In this document: one piece after another, positions 8,471-17,100 of the stretch
Layout: each line of letters opens with the position of its first letter
How positions within the stretch are numbered: the first letter of the stretch is position 1
Source: an uncultured Anaerolineales bacterium
GTDB lineage: Bacteria > Chloroflexota > Anaerolineae > Anaerolineales > UBA6663
NCBI GenBank assembly: GCA_937952305.1
Contig: CALFZO010000177.1
Location: 1 to 24,306, forward strand
DNA: 24,306 nucleotides
Direction: 5' to 3'
Translations under genes and position numbers: made by a program
Notes under the pieces: generated by a model
Databases searched by the model: none
What the model saw: only the letters and a program-made list of their open reading frames with translations
Told to the model about the DNA's origin: nothing

Positions 8471-8563
8471 GGCCGACTTTTCGTTCCCCCACTAACGCAC
8501 ACCGGCCCCCCGAGACACACATAACCCGCTTCTTGCTTCCATAAAAAGCAACTCTCGCAGGCG

Positions 8564-8602
8564 GATTGGTGGCTGCGAAGGGCTTTTGGCCAAGATTGGT
8601 GG
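8564..8602 (+). promoter_or_regulatory. pair of GATTGGTGG direct repeats upstream of the kinase-regulator operon
   Basis: GATTGGTGG occurs at 8564-8572 and 8594-8602, exactly 30 bp apart, so on the same face of the helix. The copies continue as CTG and ATG, extending the similarity slightly. They lie 80-120 bp before the kinase start, a usual place for activator sites. The binder is unknown; the operon's own NarL-type regulator is one candidate. Confidence 0.4.
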
Positions 8603-8607
8603 ATGTC

Positions 8608-8637
8608 TTCAGCCACATTCCGCGTAAAATGGATAAT
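8608..8637 (+). promoter_or_regulatory. weak candidate promoter of the kinase-regulator operon
   Basis: GATAAT (8632-8637) with a poor -35 TTCAGC (8608-8613) at 18-bp spacing; TAAAAT (8625-8630) is an alternative -10. A poor -35 fits activator dependence from the repeats just upstream, but this is a guess from position and base content. Confidence 0.25.
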
Positions 8638-8682
8638 GTCACTCCAATTTCAGTCCGGACGATGATCCTGTCGAGAATCTGA

Positions 8683-11481
8683 GTGACTCCACCGCGCACC
8701 CCTCCCAACCTGCAGACCCGCCTGATCATGTTCGTGTTGGCGTTGTGTCTGCTGCTCACGGCGGGCCTCGTCTTTGTGACGCTGGGCTCCCGCCCGCTCA
8801 CTTCGGCTGAACTGTCCCGGGCCGTGATTCTGATCGGCCTGGCTGGGCTGGCCGTCTGGGCGTTGACGGCGTGGGCCGCCCAGGCCTGGCTGGTGCAGCC
8901 GCTTCAGAAACTGCACAGCCTCGTCACGCGGCTGAGCCGGGGCGATCTGAGCGCGCGCCTCGGCGGCCTTGGCGGGCCGGACGAAATCGCCCAGCTTGGC
9001 CGCGCGCTGGACCAGTTGGCGGCCGCGCTGGAGGAGCGTCAGGCCGGCCAACGCGCGGCGGAGGAACAACTCCAAGCGAGCGAGCGCCGCTATCGGCGGC
9101 TGGTCGAGCTGTCGCCGGAGGCCATCCTCATCCGCCATGACGACGTGATCGCGTTTGCCAACCTGGCTGGCGGGCGGCTGTTCGGCGCCACCGAGCCGAC
9201 CCAATTGGTGGGCCGGCCATTCTGGGACTGCGTGCATCCCAGGGCCTTGGCGCTGGCGCGCGAACGCTTGCAGCCGTCTGACCCGGACCAGAACCCGGCT
9301 CCGATCGAACTCCGGCTGTTGCGCCTGGACGAGTCGGTTTTTGAGGCCGAGGTCTCGGTGACGGCGCTGGCGTATGGCGGTCACGCCGCCGCGCAGGTGA
9401 TCATCCGCGACATCACGGCGCGCAAGCAAGCCGAGGCCGCCCTGCGCGAGAGTGAAGCGCGCTTCCGCACGATGGCCGACCACGCCCCCGTGTTGATCTG
9501 GGTGGCCGGACTGGACGCGCAACGCACCTTCTTCAACAAGCCCTGGCTGGATTTCACCGGCCGCCCGCTGGAACAGGAAGTTGGGATGGGCTGGACCGAC
9601 GGCCTGCATCCCGACGACTACCAGCGCTACCTAGACGCCTACCTCGCCGCGATTAAAGCCGGGCAGAGCTTTGAGCTGGAATACCGGCTGCGGCGCGCCG
9701 ACGGCGCCTATCGCTGGCTGGTCAGCATCGCCGTCCCGCGCTTCCAGGCCGACGGCCGCCCGGCCGGATACATTGGCACCTGTTTCGACCTGACCGAACG
9801 CCGCGAGGCCGAAGAGGCGCTGCGCCTCTCGCGGGACCAGTTTGCGTTCATCCTGCAGAGCGCGGCCGACGGCATCACGGCGCAAGACCCCAGCGGTCAT
9901 CTGCGTTACGCCAATGCGGCGGCGGCGCGCATCCTGGGCTATGCCTCGGCCGAGGCGCTCCTGGCCGTGCCCTGGCCGGAAGTCCTGCGCCAGATCGAGG
10001 TCTTCGACGAAGCCGACCAGCCCTTCCCGCTGGAGCGATTGCCCGGACAGCGCGCCCTGCACGGGATGCTGAAGGCGGCGGCCACCGTCCGCTTGCGGCC
10101 GCGCTCCGCCGGCGACGAGCGCTGGCTGGCCATCCAGGCCACGCCGGTCTACAACGAGCGCGGCCAGGTGGAGCTGGTCGTCAACGTCTTCCAGGACATC
10201 ACCGGCCTGCGGCAGGCCGGGATCGCGCAGCGCCTGCTGGCCGCGGCCGGGCGGCTCCTGGCGACGCGCGTGGACAACGCCGCCCGCCTCGCCCGCGTCA
10301 CGCGCCTGGTCGTCCCGCTGCTGGCGGACTGGTGCGCGCTAGACATCGTCGACGAGGCCGGAGCGGCCCGGCGCGCCGCGGTCACGGGCACACCCTCCGC
10401 GCGGGCCCGCCTGGCCGCCGGCCATCCGTTTGAATTAGGCGCGCCGTCCGGGGCGTCCCAGGTCTTGCGGACCGGCGTGTCTGAGCTTTACCCCTTCGTG
10501 CCGGATTCGCTGCTGGATGCGGCCGCCCGCGACGAGGCGCATCTGCAAGCCCTGCGCGCGCTGGAGCTCAAATCGGCCATGGTGGTGCCGCTGCTGGCCC
10601 GCGGCCGGCCGCTGGGCGCGCTGACGTTCGTGCGCGTGGAATCACGACGGCGCTTCAGCCGCGCGGACCTGGCCCTGGCCGAGGAGCTGGCCCGCCGCGT
10701 GGCCCTGGCGCTGGACAACGCCCGCCTGTACGACGAGGCCCAGAAGCTCAACACCACCCTGGAACAACGCGTCCACACGCGCACAGTCCAACTCAGCGAG
10801 AGCAATGCCCGCCTGGAAGAATCGCAGGCGCAATTACGGCGCCTGTCTGCCCACTTGCAGGCCGCCCGGGAGGAGGAGCGCCTCCGCATCGCCCGCGAGA
10901 TCCACGACGAGTTCGGCCAGGTGCTGGCCGGGCTCAAGATGGACGTGGCCTGGCTGCAGCGCTCGCTCGCTCAGCCGGCCCGGGCGGTGACCCTCAAGCT
11001 GGAGGATATGTCGGTGCTGATCGACGCCACCGTGCAGGCGGTGCGGCGCCTCTCGGCGGAACTGCGGCCCAGCCTGCTCGACGACCTGGGCCTGGCCGCC
11101 GCCATCGAGTGGCAGTTGGACGAGTTCCGCGAGCGCACCGGCCTGGACTGCGTGCTGGAGTCCCGCTGGCAGAACGGCACCCTGGAAGCCAGCCGGGCGA
11201 CGGCGCTCTTCCGGATCTTCCAGGAGGCGCTGACGAACGTGGCCCGCCATGCCCAGGCGCGCCGGGTCATGGTCACCCTGGACGCCAGCCCGGACACGCT
11301 GCTGCTCTCGATCCAGGACGACGGGCGCGGCATCACCGAAGCGGAGGCCCAGCAGGTCACGGCCTTTGGCGTGCTGGGGATGCGTGAGCGCGTCCACTTG
11401 CTGGAGGGCGAAATCGAGATCCGCGGCGCGCCCGGCCAGGGCACCACCATCGCCGTCCGGGTGCCGCTGCAAAGGAGCTGA
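8683..11481 (+). CDS. membrane PAS-PAS-PAS-GAF sensor histidine kinase (NarL/DegS type)
   Basis: A 932-residue kinase starting at GTG; an in-frame TGA directly precedes it, so no longer start exists. Two membrane helices (about 14-34 and 47-69) enclose only a short loop. They are followed by a HAMP-like segment (about 70-123), three PAS domains (about 131-255, 256-380, 381-513; the second is PAS_3-like with 'WTDGLHPDD'), a GAF domain (about 520-690) and a coiled coil (about 690-735). The HisKA_3 dimerisation helix has phospho-acceptor His741 in 'REIHDEFGQVL'. The ATPase has N-box FQEALTNVARHA (846-857), G1 'DDGRGI' (879-884), 'FGVLGMRERV' (895-904) and 'PGQGT' (917-921). The loop between the helices is too short for a sensor, so signals probably come through PAS/GAF. 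Its partner is the next gene. Confidence 0.95.
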   Translation: MTPPRTPPNLQTRLIMFVLALCLLLTAGLVFVTLGSRPLTSAELSRAVILIGLAGLAVWALTAWAAQAWLVQPLQKLHSLVTRLSRGDLSARLGGLGGPDEIAQLGRALDQLAAALEERQAGQRAAEEQLQASERRYRRLVELSPEAILIRHDDVIAFANLAGGRLFGATEPTQLVGRPFWDCVHPRALALARERLQPSDPDQNPAPIELRLLRLDESVFEAEVSVTALAYGGHAAAQVIIRDITARKQAEAALRESEARFRTMADHAPVLIWVAGLDAQRTFFNKPWLDFTGRPLEQEVGMGWTDGLHPDDYQRYLDAYLAAIKAGQSFELEYRLRRADGAYRWLVSIAVPRFQADGRPAGYIGTCFDLTERREAEEALRLSRDQFAFILQSAADGITAQDPSGHLRYANAAAARILGYASAEALLAVPWPEVLRQIEVFDEADQPFPLERLPGQRALHGMLKAAATVRLRPRSAGDERWLAIQATPVYNERGQVELVVNVFQDITGLRQAGIAQRLLAAAGRLLATRVDNAARLARVTRLVVPLLADWCALDIVDEAGAARRAAVTGTPSARARLAAGHPFELGAPSGASQVLRTGVSELYPFVPDSLLDAAARDEAHLQALRALELKSAMVVPLLARGRPLGALTFVRVESRRRFSRADLALAEELARRVALALDNARLYDEAQKLNTTLEQRVHTRTVQLSESNARLEESQAQLRRLSAHLQAAREEERLRIAREIHDEFGQVLAGLKMDVAWLQRSLAQPARAVTLKLEDMSVLIDATVQAVRRLSAELRPSLLDDLGLAAAIEWQLDEFRERTGLDCVLESRWQNGTLEASRATALFRIFQEALTNVARHAQARRVMVTLDASPDTLLLSIQDDGRGITEAEAQQVTAFGVLGMRERVHLLEGEIEIRGAPGQGTTIAVRVPLQRS

Positions 11482-11485
11482 GCGG

Positions 11486-12127
11486 ATGATCCGGGTCCTC
11501 ATCGCCGACGATCACGCCGTGGTGCGGCAAGGCCTGAAACAAATCCTGGGCGAGATCCCGGACATGCTGGTGGCCGGCGAAGCGACCACCGGCCCGGAAG
11601 TGTTGGAGCAGGCCCGGGCCGTAGACTGGGATGTGCTGGTGCTCGACCTCACCCTGCCCGAACGCAGCGGCTTCGACGTGCTCCTGGAACTGCGCGCCGA
11701 AAAGCCCGACCGGCCGGTGCTGGTGCTGAGCATGCACGCCGAGGACCAGTACGCGCGCCGGCTGCTCAAGGCCGGCGCCGCCGGTTATCTGACCAAGGAG
11801 AGCGTGCCCGAGGAGCTGATCCAGGCCATCCGCAAGGTGGTGGGCGGCGGCCTGTACATCAGCCCGGCCCTGGCCGAGAAACTGGCGCGCGAGCTGGGCG
11901 CGCCCAGCGACCGCGCCGCCCACGAAACCCTGTCTGACCGCGAGTTCCAGGTGCTGCGCCTGATCGCCACCGGCAAGACGGTGACCCAGATCGCCGAGAC
12001 CCTGGCGTTGAGCGTCAAGACCGTCAGCACGTACCGGTCCCGCCTCCTGCAGAAGATGGACCTGCGCACGAACGCCGAGCTCATCCACTACGCCCTCCAG
12101 CACGGGCTGATCGACGGCGAGCTGTAG
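11486..12127 (+). CDS. NarL/FixJ-type response regulator with LuxR-type HTH
   Basis: A 213-residue regulator. The receiver has acidic pair Asp8-Asp9, phospho-acceptor Asp54 (in VLVLDLTLP), Ser82 and Lys104 (in YLTKE). The LuxR/GerE helix-turn-helix occupies about 148-205, with 'LSDREFQVLRLIATGKT' and 'SVKTVSTYRSRLLQKMDL'. I chose the ATG at 11486 because AAGGAG lies 9 nt upstream and it gives the standard receiver start 'MIRVLIADDHAVVRQG'; a longer frame overlapping the kinase gene is spurious. Only 4 nt separate it from the kinase stop, so the pair is one translationally linked two-component system. Targets are unknown. Possibly its own promoter carries its sites (repeats at 8564 and 8594). 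Confidence 0.97.
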   Translation: MIRVLIADDHAVVRQGLKQILGEIPDMLVAGEATTGPEVLEQARAVDWDVLVLDLTLPERSGFDVLLELRAEKPDRPVLVLSMHAEDQYARRLLKAGAAGYLTKESVPEELIQAIRKVVGGGLYISPALAEKLARELGAPSDRAAHETLSDREFQVLRLIATGKTVTQIAETLALSVKTVSTYRSRLLQKMDLRTNAELIHYALQHGLIDGEL

Positions 12128-12281
12128 AGCCGCCCGCCGGCCAGACGGGCCGCGACACACGCTTAAGAGTTCGTCCTACCCCCGCGTCAGTGGGCAGCTG
12201 ATAGCGCCGGACAGGGCGACCCGCTATGCTCCTGGTCATCGACGCCGCTTGTCCTGAGCCGGTGTCAAGGAGATAGCGCCG

Positions 12282-12902
12282 ATGCCCAACCCCGCCAGCC
12301 TGGCCGCCACCCATGACACACCGCGAGCCCTCCACAGCTCTCCCCGGAACCAGGCGCAGCCGCGCCCCAACACCGACCTGGAGCTGCTCCGCCGCCGCTA
12401 TCGGCAGGTCCTGGAGCGGCTCTGCGGCAGCGAGCAGGAGCATCTGCACGTCCTGCCGGCGATGGCGAAAGTGGCCCAGCGCCCAGCCCTGCAGGACGCC
12501 TTTCGCTACCACTATGAGAAGACCCTGTCCCAGGCGGAGCGCCTCGCCACCGTGTGCGCCGCGCTGGGCTTGCGCCCGGTCACCTTGACCACGCGCCCGG
12601 CCGGGCTGAGCCAGGCCGCCCGGCCCTGGTCGGCCTCGTCCAGCGAGCTGGCCGGTTGCGACGACGTGCTGATCACGGCCGCGCGCCAGCTGGAGCACCG
12701 CGAGATCGCCGACTACCTCGTGGCCCTGCACTGCGCCGAAAGCCTGCGCGACCAGGCCGCCGTCGAACTGCTGGAGCAGACCTTGCAGGAGGAATACGAG
12801 GCCGACCTGATCCTGGCCGCGCTGGAAGCGGAGATGACCGAACGCCGCCCGGGCCAAGCTGAGCCGCCCTCCACCCAGCCCAGTTCGACCGAGCGCGGTT
12901 AA
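12282..12902 (+). CDS. DUF892 / YciE-YciF type ferritin-like protein
   Basis: A 206-residue protein: a Pro/Gln-rich N-terminal tail of about 30 residues, then a four-helix bundle of DUF892 type and a Pro/Ser tail. Candidate di-metal ligands are Glu51 and Glu53 (in CGSEQEH), Glu79, the Glu138-His139 and Glu141 group (in QLEHREIADY), and Glu170/171 (in LQEEYEAD). The spacing of 'LPAMAKVAQRPALQDAF', 'T.SQAERL..V...LG' and 'ITAARQLEHREIADY' matches the family. Members are stress-induced and structurally ferritin-like; their exact chemistry is not settled. AAGGAG lies 9 nt before the ATG. It comes 154 nt after the response regulator and 40 nt before the DHH gene, probably in one transcript with the latter. 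Confidence 0.85.
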   Translation: MPNPASLAATHDTPRALHSSPRNQAQPRPNTDLELLRRRYRQVLERLCGSEQEHLHVLPAMAKVAQRPALQDAFRYHYEKTLSQAERLATVCAALGLRPVTLTTRPAGLSQAARPWSASSSELAGCDDVLITAARQLEHREIADYLVALHCAESLRDQAAVELLEQTLQEEYEADLILAALEAEMTERRPGQAEPPSTQPSSTERG

Positions 12903-12942
12903 CGGCCGGACCCGCCTGCGCCCAACCCCAGGAGCCCCACTC

Positions 12943-14028
12943 ATGCCCGCCCGGCCGGACCTGCACGCCGTCCTGGCCGCGCACCGCGGCCAACGCCACC
13001 TGGTGGTGATGCAGGCCTATCCCGACCCGGACGCCATCGCCTCGGCCTTTGCCCATCGGCTCCTGAGCGCCTGCCACAACATCGAAACGACCTTGCTCTA
13101 CAGCGGCAAGATCAGCCACCAGCAAAATGCGGCCCTGGTGAAGCTGCTCGGCCTGGACCTGGTCCACTACGACGCGGCCTTCCCGGTCGGCGACTACGCC
13201 GGCGCCGTCTTCGTGGACAACCAGGGAACGACCTCGGACGAGATCGTGCGCGCGCTGGAGGCGGCCGGCGTCCCGGCGCTGATTGTGGTCGATCATCACG
13301 ATCCCCAGGAACGGCTGCGGCCGGAATTCAGCGACCTGCGCCGGGTCGGCGCCACCGCCACGCTCTACGCCCAGTACCTGGAGCACGGGCCGCTGACGCT
13401 GGACAAGTCTCAGCGCGAACACGTCGCGGTGGCGACCGCGTTGCTGCACGGCCTCCTCACCGACACGGGCGGCTTTGTGCGCGCCGGGGCCGAGGACTTC
13501 TGCGCCGCCCGCTTCCTGAGCCAGTTCCGCGACGCCGATCTGCTGGCGCAGATCATGCACCAGGCGCGCCCCAAGCCGGCGATGGAGGTCATCCGCCAGG
13601 CGCTGGGCAACCGCTTGGTGGTGGAGAACTTTTCCATCGCCGGGATCGGTTATCTGCGGGCCGAAGACCGGGACGCCATCCCGCAGGCCGCTGATTTTCT
13701 GATGACGGAGGAGAACGTCCACACCGCCATCGTCTACGGCATCGTCACCGGCGACGACCTGAAGGAGACCGTCGTCGGGTCGCTGCGCACTGCCAAGCTC
13801 ACGCTCGCGCCCGACGAATTCCTCAAGGAGGTCCTGGGCCGCAATGCCGACGGCCGGCCGTACGGGGGCGGCAAGGCCTCAGCCGGCGGCTTCGAGGTCC
13901 CGGTCGGTTTCCTCAGCGGTGACTACAACGGCGGCGACTACCGCGAGCTGAAATGGCGCGTGTTCGACGCGCAGATCAAGCACAAGCTCCTGGTCAAGAT
14001 CGGCGTCGAGCACAAGCACCCGGCCTGA
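12943..14028 (+). CDS. DHH family phosphoesterase (NrnA-like)
   Basis: A 361-residue DHH-DHHA1 protein. Metal-binding motifs: YPDPDAIAS (Asp28, Asp30), FVDNQ (Asp92), VVDHHD (Asp117-His118-His119) and LLTDTGG (Asp174). These fit the NrnA-type exonuclease/pAp phosphatase group, which degrades nano-RNA or 3'-phosphoadenosine 5'-phosphate in the cytosol. The C-terminal DHHA1 glycine motif reads GGGKASAGG (308-316), where the NrnA/RecJ pattern is usually GGGH; the Lys311 replacement suggests a divergent substrate. The start has AGGAG 8 nt upstream. The gene follows the DUF892 gene closely and is followed by palindromes at 14036-14102. Family call firm, exact substrate not. Confidence 0.9.
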   Translation: MPARPDLHAVLAAHRGQRHLVVMQAYPDPDAIASAFAHRLLSACHNIETTLLYSGKISHQQNAALVKLLGLDLVHYDAAFPVGDYAGAVFVDNQGTTSDEIVRALEAAGVPALIVVDHHDPQERLRPEFSDLRRVGATATLYAQYLEHGPLTLDKSQREHVAVATALLHGLLTDTGGFVRAGAEDFCAARFLSQFRDADLLAQIMHQARPKPAMEVIRQALGNRLVVENFSIAGIGYLRAEDRDAIPQAADFLMTEENVHTAIVYGIVTGDDLKETVVGSLRTAKLTLAPDEFLKEVLGRNADGRPYGGGKASAGGFEVPVGFLSGDYNGGDYRELKWRVFDAQIKHKLLVKIGVEHKHPA

Positions 14029-14035
14029 GCCGGCC

Positions 14036-14050
14036 GCCTGTCAGACAGGC
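14036..14050. terminator. palindrome after the DHH gene, possible terminator
   Basis: GCCTGTC-A-GACAGGC, a perfect dyad 7 nt after the DHH stop. As RNA it folds as a 5-bp stem with a TCAGA loop, extended by flanking CCGG/CCGG. There is no T run. Confidence 0.4.
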
Positions 14051-14086
14051 ACCGGCAGACGCGCCCAAGCCGCGCCGACATCAAAT

Positions 14087-14102
14087 AGCGGCCGCGGCCG
14101 CT
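14087..14102. repeat. perfect 16-bp palindrome upstream of the pseudokinase gene
   Basis: AGCGGCCGCGGCCGCT reads the same on both strands. It lies about 65 bp before the next start codon. It could be an operator or a chance product of high GC. Confidence 0.35.
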
Positions 14103-14166
14103 GGCCCGGGGCCGGGCCGGGCGCTACCCTGAGAGGCGCGGCCCGATCAGGGCCAAAGGAGGCCGC

Positions 14167-17100
14167 ATGGCAGCAGCGATCTTTGAACAACCCATCGGAC
14201 AGGCGCTGAAGCACTATCAGATCATCAGCTTGCTGGGCGAAGGCCAGCTCGGCCCGGTCTTCCGGGCCCGCGATCTGGCCCGCCAGCGCGACGTCGCCCT
14301 CAAGGTGTTCCCGGCCCACGTCACCGCCCAGCCGGGTTTCCCGGAGCGTTTCCCGGAGGCGGCGCGCACCGCGGCCCGGCTCGAGCATGCCAACCTCGTC
14401 AAGGTCCTGGACTTTGGCTGGGATCGCGGCGTGCCTTTCGTAGTGATGGAGTACCTGCCCGGCGACACGCTGCGCCGGATGCTGCTGACGCTGCAGGCCC
14501 AGCAACGCTGGCTGTCCCTGCCGGAGGCCGTGGAGATCGCGCGCCAGGTCGCGCGCGCGCTGGACTATGCCTATCGGCAGGGCGGCCTCCATCTCCGCGC
14601 GCAGCCAAGCGATATCATGTTCCGGATCGAGTCCGGCAACGGCCTGGCTTACCGGCCGGTGCTCACCGATCTGGGGTTGGCCAGCCTGATGCGCGGCGCG
14701 CTCCCTCCCGGCGATGGGTCTCCGGATGCGTCCGTGTATCAGTCGCCGGAACAGGCGCGCGGTGGTTCGGCCGACGTCCGCAGCGACGTGTATGCGCTGG
14801 GTGTCCTGCTCCACAAGCTCACCGTCGGACAGCTGCCTTTCCCGGCTCCGCTGGAGGCCGCGGACCCGTCCGCCCCAGCCCAGCCGCCCACACCCCGCGC
14901 CTTGCGGCCCGACCTGCCCGAGCCGCTCGAACGCGTCCTGCTGAAGGCGCTGGCGCCGGACCCCGCCGACCGCTTCGCCACCACGGCGGAGGTGGCGGAC
15001 GCGCTGGGCCAACTCGCGCCCGCGTTGGCCCGGCTGCCGGCCGGCGACACGTCCAGCCTGCGCGACCTCCTCTTGCAGGGCGACGCCGCGCCCGCCCCAG
15101 CGCCAGCCGCGGCGCCTCCGCCGGAACCCAATCGGCTCGCCCAGTTCGGCGGCCTCTCCATCGACCCCGCTCAGATCCAGTTCAGCCCCGGCCCAGGCTG
15201 GGTGGGCGTCTACACCGACCTGCCTCACTTTTCGATCGAGCCCGGCCACAGCCTCACGCTCCGGCTCGTCGTGTTGAACCGCGGGCCGGCGGCGGATCGC
15301 TTCAGCGTGCTGGTCACGGGCATCCCGAGCGCCTGGCTGTCGCCGCTGCCGACGGCGGTGGCCGTGCCGGCCGGCGGTCAGCAAGTCCTCAAACTGGTCC
15401 TCAGCCTGCCGCGCCTGCCCACCACCCGGGCGGGCCGTCATCCCATGACCGTGCAGGTGACCGGCCGCAACGACGCTGGCCAGAGCGCCGAGCTGCGCCT
15501 GACGCTGACGGTGACGGCGTTTTATGCCTTCCGCAGCGCCCTCAACCCGCCGCGGCTCCGGCCGGGCGAAACGGCCCAGGTGGCCGTCCAGAATTTGGGC
15601 AACACACCCGAGACCTATCACCTGGCCTGGCAGGCCCAGGACGAGGACCTCGCCTTCGAGCACTCCAAGACGGAGCTGCCGGTGGCGGAAGGGCAGACCG
15701 CCGTGGCCGAGTTCAGCGTGCGGCCCAAACGCGCCCCGCTGGTCGGCGACGCGCGGACGCATGCCTTCACAACGCGCATCACCTCGCCGGCCGGGCCGGC
15801 CCAGACGCACACCGGCGCCCTCGTGAGCCAGGGCCTGATCTCAATCGCCGGCCTGATCTTCCTGCTGCTGCTCGTATGCGTGTTGTCGTCCGGCGTGGCC
15901 GGCTTGATCTATGCGGATGGCGCTTCGCGCGAGGCGGCCGCCACCCTGACGGCGGCCGCGGCGCAGACCGGCGTGGCGGTCGCGGACTCGGATGGAGACG
16001 GCCTGGCCAACCTGCACGAGGTGGAACAGGGCACCGATCCGCTCAAACCCGACACGGACGGCGATGGCCTCCACGACGGCGACGAGCAGAAGTGGGGCTC
16101 CAACCCGCTGGTGGTGGACACCGACGCGGACGGCCTGTTCGACGGCCGGGAGGCCCTGGAACTGGGCACCAGCCCGGTCAACGCGGACACCGACGGCGAC
16201 GGCCTCAACGACGGCGTCGATCCAGACCCCGGCCAGCTGCCGACGGCCACCGTCGTACCGGTGACGCCGACGGCTACCGTCCCGCCCAGTCTCACGCCTA
16301 TGCCCACCCCGACCGCTTTGCCGTCGGCGACGCCGGCGCCCAGCCTGACGCCGCTGCCGGCCACGCCCACGTCGCCGCCGCCGCCGGCCACGCAGACGCC
16401 CCTCCCCGCGCCCACCCTCACCCCCAACCTCGGCGCCCAACCGCTCGTGTTCGTGTCGCGGCGCGATGGCAACTGGGAGATCTACGCGATGGCGCCCGAT
16501 GGCTCCGGCCAGACGCGGTTGACGAACAACCTGGCGGATGACACCCACCCGCTCTGGTCGCCGGATGGCGCGCGCCTGGCCTTCGAGTCGCGGCGCGATG
16601 GCAACTGGGAGATCTACGTCATGGCCGCCGACGGCTCCGGCCAGACGCGGCTGACCAGCAACTCGACGGCGGACGCCGGCCCGGTCTGGTCGCCGGATGG
16701 CGCGCGCCTGGCCTTTGAATCCGAGCGCGATGGCAACCTGGAACTCTACGTCATGACGGCCGATGGCTCCGGCCAGACCCGGCTCACGGACAACCCCGCC
16801 GTCGACTGCTGCCTGGCCTGGTCACCGGATGGCACCCGCCTCGTGTTCTATTCGGAACGCGACGGCCGCCCCGGGCTCTACGAGCTGAACGTCGCGGATG
16901 GGGCGCAGACCTGGCTGACTGAGGCCGCACGGGCCGCGCCGGTCTGGGCGCCGGACGGCGCGCGCCTGGCCTTCATGTGGGACCCGGATCAGACCGGGGC
17001 CGAGATCCACACAGTCAACGCGGACGGATCCGGGCTGGCCCGTCTGACGACTAATACTGCGCCGGACACCGGCCCGGTTTGGTCGCCGGACAGCACGCGC

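Larger units (their letters stand above)
8288..8682. other. 395-bp divergent intergenic region between RNase J and the sensor kinase
   Basis: The RNase J side (8288-8470) holds its leader and promoter. The middle (about 8440-8640) is noticeably less GC-rich than its surroundings and contains an inverted repeat TTGCTT (8533-8538) / AAGCAA (8546-8551) plus two direct repeats at 8564 and 8594. I see no RNA gene or open frame worth calling. Confidence 0.6.

Noticed and set aside
8288..8682. Possible tRNA or other RNA gene in the intergenic region
   Set aside because: I found no T-arm (GGTTCGAATC-type) or cloverleaf; the pairings seen belong to the RNase J leader.
11249..11485. 5' extension of the response regulator into the kinase gene
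   Set aside because: The receiver domain starts exactly at the ATG at 11486, with AAGGAG in front; the extension is out-of-frame kinase sequence.
14041..15810. 589-codon open frame on the minus strand
   Set aside because: It is antisense to the pseudokinase gene and composed of Arg/Gly/Gln runs typical of shadow frames.
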